A stretch of 11,964 bases of DNA, taken from contig MSJH02000199.1 of NCBI GenBank assembly GCA_001931875.2, positions 1 through 11,964 on the forward strand, in the 5' to 3' direction. Numbering within the stretch: the first letter of the stretch is position 1; each line of letters begins with the position of its first letter. Below are positions 7,582-11,964 of this stretch, in pieces. This DNA is from Byssochlamys sp. IMV 00236. Its lineage: Eukaryota > Ascomycota > Eurotiomycetes > Eurotiales > Thermoascaceae. Made by a program: the position numbers and the translations under genes. Below the pieces are notes generated by a model. It had not been told where the DNA came from. It was given only the letters and a program-made list of their open reading frames with translations, and did not search any database.

Positions 7582-8807
7582 TTATTTCTTTCTATCATTT
7601 TCCCAATATATTTCCTCTTCCCTACCTATTATAAAATATGTGTATCATGGTTAGAAATATAGTCAAATATGTATGTATATGATTTACCTTTTAAAACTCT
7701 TAGTTTTAGTGTCTCTGCGCTATGTTCTTTGCTCGCCTTTCCCACTTTATCTTGTTCATTTTCTTGTATTGTCGGATGGTTTTCAAAGTAATCACATATC
7801 CTTTGAGCATCTTCTGGACTTTCTAAGCGAATATGAACAGATGTCAGCCCTTTCTTCTTTGGTGTCATGAATGCAATAGAAACTCCAGATGTCTGAAGAA
7901 GTTCAATAGCAGTTGTTTTTGAACATTTTGGATCAAGATGGTCCACAAACACAATCACGCCTTTTTTGTATGCTGTCTCTTCCTTGTCTAATTCCATCTT
8001 GCTAGGATTTTCCTGTTGTTTATTGTTATACTCTTGCCATAGGCCTTGAATCCATTGCTTTCTTTCCTCAAATCTCTTTAAATAATCTTCCTTATACTTG
8101 TTCCATTCGAATCTAAAATAGATATTATGATCTGATCATACAAGTATTAAAGACTTGCTTACTTGGACATGATGCGCAATTTGAGCTTAAGATTATCAGT
8201 AGACTCTGTGAGCTTGATAGCCTTATACACACTTTCCTTGTTATCAAACTCAACAAAGCAGAACCCTTGAAACTGCTTGAATCCTCTCTTGTTTTCAGGT
8301 ATATGCACAAAGGATACGCGTCCGACCAGTTTGGTAAATAATTCGGAAATAGAAGCCTCATCAACATAAGGTTTAGTCAGCCCTTCAACATAGATCGACC
8401 ATTCATCCAGCTCCTCTTTCTTGTTGGGTATAAACGGTTTAATACGTGCAATACGCGTTTCATCCTCACTCAGCTAACAAGAGAGTCAGTCAATGCTTGT
8501 CTCTGTCTTATATATATCTTGTTACCTTTAGTTTGTTCAGTGAACGTATCTTGGAACATTCTTTGATCTCTTCTGGTGTTGCTTCTATTGCTTTAAACTT
8601 TTGTAATTTACTTAGAGTATCAAAGGAAACAACTGTGTATACATGTTAAAAACGCGCGCGCATGTATTTTATTTATTAATTCAACTAACAGCCTTCAGGA
8701 TCTGCAGTGATCTTGCTCACCATGATCTTATCCCATAATAAACTTGCATCACTAAAATAAGTTTCCAAAACGTTTATAATCTTGTGTTGTCGTTCTTCTT
8801 TTGACAT
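7582..8807 (-). CDS. LARP7: LARP7/Pof8-type La-related protein
   Basis: Minus-strand exons 8807-8690, 8632-8526, 8473-8163, 8112-7688 and 7625-7582 join to 334 codons. Order of domains: La motif (about 1-80, VLETYFSDASLLWDK, then GFVSFDTLSKL), RRM1 (about 100-165; RNP2 IYVEGL, RNP1 FQGFCFVEF), a charged linker, and a C-terminal xRRM (about 226-334; KKGVIVFVDH, SPEDAQ, LKLRVLKG, EEEIYWEND). The last 44-nt exon is inferred from the match of its IYW to the RYW end of the human LARP7 xRRM. Family members bind Pol II/III non-coding RNAs: 7SK and U6 in animals, telomerase RNA in ciliates (p65) and fission yeast (Pof8). Aromatic residues that genuine La uses to hold UUU-3'OH are partly replaced, as recalled for Pof8. 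Genuine La (Lhp1) is less likely because of the C-terminal xRRM. Intron 1 has an unusual GTTAGT donor. Confidence 0.85.
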
Positions 8808-8881
8808 ATTTTTTTTTAAAAAAAAAAAAAAGAAAAGGAAAGGAAAGAAAAGGATAGCGGTCTTTTTTTGTCTTTTTCTTG
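8808..8881. promoter_or_regulatory. 74-bp shared promoter of LARP7 and BET2
   Basis: The ATGs point apart across 74 bp. The gap holds a T9/A14 block (8809-8831), whose centre is a perfect T9A9 palindrome two bases from the LARP7 ATG, then a GGAAA-rich stretch and a T/C-rich initiator-like run before BET2. No TATA box is present. Confidence 0.6.
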
Positions 8882-9887
8882 ATGACTTCAACAGACGAAT
8901 TACTGATACCACTTCATGTGAAATATATCCAGACGTTAAATGAACGTCAAGATGAACTTGAATATTGGCTTACTGAACATTTACGATTGAATGGCATCTA
9001 TTGGGGTTTGACAGCACTTGACTTGATGAACCATATTGATGCCTTACCAAGACAAGAGGTGATTGACTATGTTGCAAGCCTTCAACATCCAACAGGAGGT
9101 TTTCGTGCACATACTGATCATGACCCACATATGACCTGTACACTCTCTGCTATTCAAGTATTAATCACCCTTGACGCTTTGGATACTATTGATGTGGAAA
9201 AAGTGATAACATGTAAATACTGATAATAATAATATTATTATAAAAGACTTATAAAAATTAGATATTCAATCATTACAAAACGAGGATGGTTCCTTCAAAG
9301 GCGATGAATGGGGAGAAGTCGATAGTCGATTTTCATATATAGCACTCAGTTGCTTGTCGTTATTAAAGCGTCTTGATGCGATCAACGTAGAAAAGACAGT
9401 AGAATGGATATTGAAATGTAAAAACTATGATGGAGGATTTGGCAGTCGACCCGGATCTGAGTCTCATGCAGGACAGATCTTTTGCTGTGTGAGTGCATTG
9501 GCAATAGCAGACGCGCTTCATCATGTGGATACTGATCTTTTAAGCTGGTGGTTATGTGAAAGGCAGTTGAAGAATGGTGGATTGAATGGACGACCCCAAA
9601 AACTTGAGGATGTATGCTATTCCTGGTGGGTTTTATCGTCACTCTCTACATTGGGCAATGTTCACTGGATTGACAAGGATAAACTGATCAAATTCATCTT
9701 ATCGGCACAGGACCCTGAGAAAGGAGGAATAGCCGATAGAGCAGGAGATATGACAGATGTATTTCATACCGTCTTTGGTGTCGCAGGCCTTTCTTTGCTT
9801 GGTTATCCTGGTCTAAAACCAGTGGATCCTATTTATTGTATGCCGAGATATGTCCTGGAAAGAATAGGACTCAGAGAAAGAAACTAA
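8882..9887 (+). CDS. BET2: Rab geranylgeranyltransferase beta subunit (Bet2)
   Basis: Exons 8882-9212 and 9262-9887 (intron 9213-9261, 49 bp, GTAAAT...TTAG) join to 318 codons, near the usual 325-331. With the alpha subunit and Rab escort protein it attaches geranylgeranyl groups to C-terminal cysteines of Rab GTPases in the cytosol. The chain shows prenyltransferase-beta alpha-alpha repeats with Gly-rich turns ([35 protein letters not shown]). Zinc ligands are visible: D227 and C229 in LEDVCYSWW, and H279 in DVFHTVFG. The pair SWW and the absence of farnesyl- or GGTase-I-type insertions point to type II. The start [16 protein letters not shown] matches the family N-terminus, and splicing restores [15 protein letters not shown]. 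The stop codon overlaps an AATAAA at 9886-9891. Confidence 0.96.
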
Positions 9888-9891
9888 TAAA
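9886..9891 (+). terminator. Poly(A) signal overlapping the BET2 stop
   Basis: AATAAA shares two bases with the stop TAA (9885-9887). If used, the BET2 3' UTR is only tens of bases long and ends before the ASK1 ATG at 9966. Confidence 0.5.
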
Positions 9892-9965
9892 ATGCATTTG
9901 ATTGGTCAGATTTTTTGCGTGTTTCTCTCTCTCTCTTTTCGTTAGATCTAAAATCTAAATAAATC

Positions 9966-11021
9966 ATGGATGAAGAAATAAATGCAGAATTAGAAAGAAT
10001 TCAGCAACAAATCACTTTAAATCTACAAGAGATTGACAAAAACTTTGCAACATGCAATCAACTTGTTGCTTCAAAGATTATTCCCGAAATGGAGCGATTT
10101 GCAAAAGCAACAATGGATATATGGGAAAGCAGCAAGGTAAGAAACAATTAAAAAAAAAACGTTCAAAACTAAAGTCAGCACTAGGCATGGATGTATTTCT
10201 TTAAAACTGTAGAAGAAACATTCAATCAATACAACACGACAAGCACTAATCGTCCACCGTTTTCACCTCAGGAACGGAACAAGACAAACCCAGAGTGGGA
10301 GTTAACTCAAGAGACAAATGCAAAAGAAGGCATGTCGTCGTCTTCTTCTATTGAATTATACAGAAGCAATCGACGCGCACCTTCTGTCAGTACAATGACA
10401 ACTAATCAAATCATGGAAGGCACATCATATAATAAGAATAATGATAGCAATAATCGTTCAACGCCCAATTCTGTCAATAGTCAAGGGGCATTAGTAGACG
10501 AATATGGAAATCAGATCGTATCACCGCCTCGTACCAGACAGTTTACACCATTGGTAACAAATACACCGTTAAGAGAGGCAGTGAGTATATTGACAGACTA
10601 TGACATACAACGAACAAGAGATGACCTAACAGAGAGTTCTGAAGAAGAACCCAGGCCGACGATACGAAAGGAAGAAGATATTTTTGATCCACTGGACATG
10701 GATAAGGACGATCCTGCGACGAGAGAAAGATTTTATAATTTTTTTAATGGCAGACAAAAGAGATTGAGAAACATGAAAGAAGGAGAAGAACTACCTAGGA
10801 TCCGAAAGATGGCTAAATCACCTAGCCGTCGATATGATCATACACCTCGTAGTTTTCAGAGTCCAATGGAAAATCTTGTGAGTACTCCTACAGCTGAACG
10901 GGTTATGCTCAACAGAGAGATGGATCTACGGCAACATAAATCATTATCTAGTGTAAATAACGATGAAGACGATGAAGAAGAAGAAGTGGGTGCCTATCAA
11001 TTTTCAGACCCTTGGCGATGA
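9966..11021 (+). CDS. ASK1: DASH/Dam1 complex subunit Ask1
   Basis: Exons 9966-10136 and 10185-11021 (intron 10137-10184, 48 bp, GTAAGA...ACTAG) join to 335 codons. DASH rings couple kinetochores to spindle microtubules and are confined to fungi. The N-terminal ~70 residues carry the Ask1 signature: ITLNLQEIDKNFATCNQLV, IIPEMERFAKATMDIWESSK, then across the splice AWMYFFKTVEETF. The remainder is disordered, Ser/Thr/Asn-rich and ends in an acidic run (DEDDEEEEVG). There are nine Ser/Thr-Pro sites, three of them full Cdk sites: SPPR (S170), TPLR (T184) and SPSR (S269). This agrees with Cdk1 control of Ask1 in yeast. Identification rests on the N-terminal domain alone; the tail has no independent family signal. 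An AATAAA at 11186-11191 may end the transcript. Confidence 0.88.
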
Positions 11022-11209
11022 TTTTTTTCATACACCTTTTTCAGAAATTATTCGCATACATTACAAGATCAATAACAATTAAACACTTTATGTCTTTTTT
11101 ATTGTTCAAAAGATAACATGTAATAATATATAAAATGAGCTTGATATTTTTGAGAAAAGATAAATGTAGTCAGGACTTTATACAAAATAAAAAATTGTTA
11201 GAGACCTCA

Positions 11210-11218
11210 TATAAATAG
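11210..11218 (+). promoter_or_regulatory. TATA box within the right-end spacer
   Basis: TATAAATAG is followed by a T/C-rich stretch at 11228-11256 where transcription could begin. It lies 67-75 bp before the CTAACCCTAA element. No ATG opens a sensible frame after it, so any transcript is probably a leader or a non-coding RNA. Confidence 0.45.
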
Positions 11219-11284
11219 TCTGATCTTGACTTCTTTTTCTTTTCTTCTTCTTTGGGCCAAAAAGTAAGACCAGCTATTTCCAAG

Positions 11285-11294
11285 CTAACCCTAA
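11285..11294 (+). promoter_or_regulatory. Telomere-like CTAACCCTAA element
   Basis: The 10-mer contains AACCCTAA, which fits the Tbf1-type ARCCCTAA consensus known from yeast snoRNA promoters. It also equals 1.67 copies of the complement of TTAGGG, the form of a telomerase RNA template. I see it once in the window. Which role, if any, applies is undecided. Confidence 0.4.
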
Positions 11295-11385
11295 GGTATG
11301 TTATATTATTTACTCTTGTAAAAAACTAATATATAGTATTATAGATCATAAAATCGAAAACAGTAACCGGTGTTAGCTGAGAGTA

Positions 11386-11403
11386 GTTTGGTTCTTACCA
11401 AAC
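11386..11403 (+). other. Short hairpin, 6-bp stem
   Basis: GTTTGG and CCAAAC pair perfectly around a six-base TTCTTA loop. It lies just after the intron-like segment and just before the pyrimidine-rich run. Confidence 0.5.
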
Positions 11404-11475
11404 CTTCGTCCCATCCGCTCTCTTTCTTGCTCTCCTCTCTTGTCTCTTACTCTTCTCTTTTCCCTTCTTTCTCCG

Positions 11476-11493
11476 GGCCAGTTATCGCTGGCC
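11476..11493 (+). other. GC-rich hairpin, 6-bp stem
   Basis: GGCCAG and CTGGCC pair perfectly around TTATCG. This GC-rich stem stands out in an AT-rich spacer and abuts TATATAA (11494-11500), so it may be a dyad protein-binding site or an RNA stem. Confidence 0.5.
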
Positions 11494-11859
11494 TATATAA
11501 TGCACTTCGGGTAAGGTATTAATAACCTCTTTATAATTTTGCTCACTCTTGTCTCTTTTTTTCTCTTATAAACTCTCTCTTAATGTAAGTATTTAATATC
11601 AATGTAAATAACTGAAATATTAATTATCTGTTTACTCATTCTTTTGCTTCTGATGGGCTCTCTTTTATCATTATTTGTTGTCCCATTTGTTGTCTGAAAT
11701 TATCATTTTTTTATCAGTGCGCGAATAATTTGTGAATAAAGTGTAAATACAATGTAAACTTACAACAATTTTATTGCTCTCATTGGTTCATGTTTCCCAA
11801 CAATCTTTTCCTACTGTATCTCAATGCAGACTTTCCTTATATGGATATTACTCTGCCTA

Positions 11860-11927
11860 TGACATCAGTTCTGTGTAACTGCATTTCATACGTCATAATG
11901 TGGTATTTTTAAGTAGATTATATAAAG
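11860..11927 (+). promoter_or_regulatory. CRE-like/TATA promoter for a gene past the right edge
   Basis: TGACATCA (11860-11867) and, on the other strand, TGACGTAT (11896-11889 region; TACGTCA on +) each differ from the ATF/CREB site TGACGTMA by one base. TATATAAAG follows at 11919-11927, then a T/C-rich initiator-like run to the window end. The layout predicts a transcription start at or beyond 11950, on the + strand. Confidence 0.45.
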
Positions 11928-11964
11928 AAAGCTTGTTTCTCTCCCTCCATTCTTTTTTTTTTTT

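Larger units (their letters stand above)
11022..11964. other. 943-bp non-coding right end
   Basis: No frame here looks coding on either strand; the longest starts are a few dozen codons and have no family resemblance. The stretch holds a possible ASK1 poly(A) signal, a TATA box (11210-11218), a telomere-like 10-mer (11285-11294), an intron-like segment (11296-11344), two 6-bp-stem hairpins, a pyrimidine-rich run (about 11404-11474), a second TATA (11494-11500), TGTAAAY repeats, and a promoter at the right edge. It could be one long promoter, a non-coding RNA gene, or both. Confidence 0.6.

Noticed and set aside
7629..7687. LARP7 ending by reading through to the stop at 7629
   Set aside because: The extra residues are translated intron (GTAAAT...ATAG). 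Splicing to 7625 restores the xRRM ending with IYW.
11022..11964. C/D-box snoRNA or spliceosomal snRNA in the right-end spacer
   Set aside because: CTGA boxes occur but no RTGATGA box pairs with them, and no U1, U2, U4, U5 or U6 signature was found on either strand.
1..11964. tRNA, rRNA, transposon, CRISPR, viral or horizontally acquired genes
   Set aside because: No A/B-box pairs, no terminal repeats with a transposase, no spaced direct repeats, and every recognised gene is a typical fungal gene with introns.

Overview
The window looks like a piece of an AT-rich, gene-dense nuclear genome from an early-diverging fungus, most likely Mucoromycota and probably Mucorales. This is inferred from fungus-specific proteins (DASH subunit Ask1; an Atf1 bZIP with an Aft1-type HRA segment), from 22 inferred spliceosomal introns of only 48-78 bp, from long homopolymer tracts in promoters, and from a Vps36 with NZF fingers set inside its GLUE domain. 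No tRNA, rRNA, transposon, CRISPR or prokaryotic-style operon was found.

Layout, left to right. A 100-residue unknown protein (88-390, +) is followed by a 629-bp spacer holding its 3' UTR and the atf1 promoter. atf1 (1020-2401, +, 3 exons) converges on PHF5A/Rds3 (2636-3032, -, 2 exons). A 359-bp divergent promoter separates PHF5A from an unknown conserved-looking protein (3392-4219, +, 2 exons). That gene converges on DOM34/pelota (4308-5821, -, 8 exons, the first with only 6 coding bases). Only 83 bp separate DOM34 from VPS36 (5905-7570, +, 6 exons). VPS36 converges on a LARP7/Pof8-type gene (7582-8807, -, 5 exons) with 11 bp between stop codons. A 74-bp divergent promoter leads to BET2 (8882-9887, +, 2 exons), followed 78 bp later by ASK1 (9966-11021, +, 2 exons). 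The last 943 bp (11022-11964) have no convincing coding sequence but contain TATA boxes, a telomere-like CTAACCCTAA element, a good intron-like segment, two short hairpins, a pyrimidine-rich stretch and a CRE-like/TATA promoter reading off the right edge.

The genes are mostly housekeeping: stress transcription (Atf1), splicing (PHF5A in SF3b), ribosome rescue (Dom34), multivesicular-body sorting (Vps36), non-coding RNP biogenesis (LARP7), Rab prenylation (Bet2) and kinetochore-microtubule attachment (Ask1). They do not form one pathway; what unites them is extreme compaction, with shared promoters and touching 3' ends. Exon joins were worked out by hand from GT-AG signals, reading frame and remembered family sequences. 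All reconstructed CDSs come out as whole numbers of codons. No single striking new system is evident. The best leads are the non-coding right end, the LARP7 gene, an overlapping upstream ORF on atf1, and the two unknown proteins.
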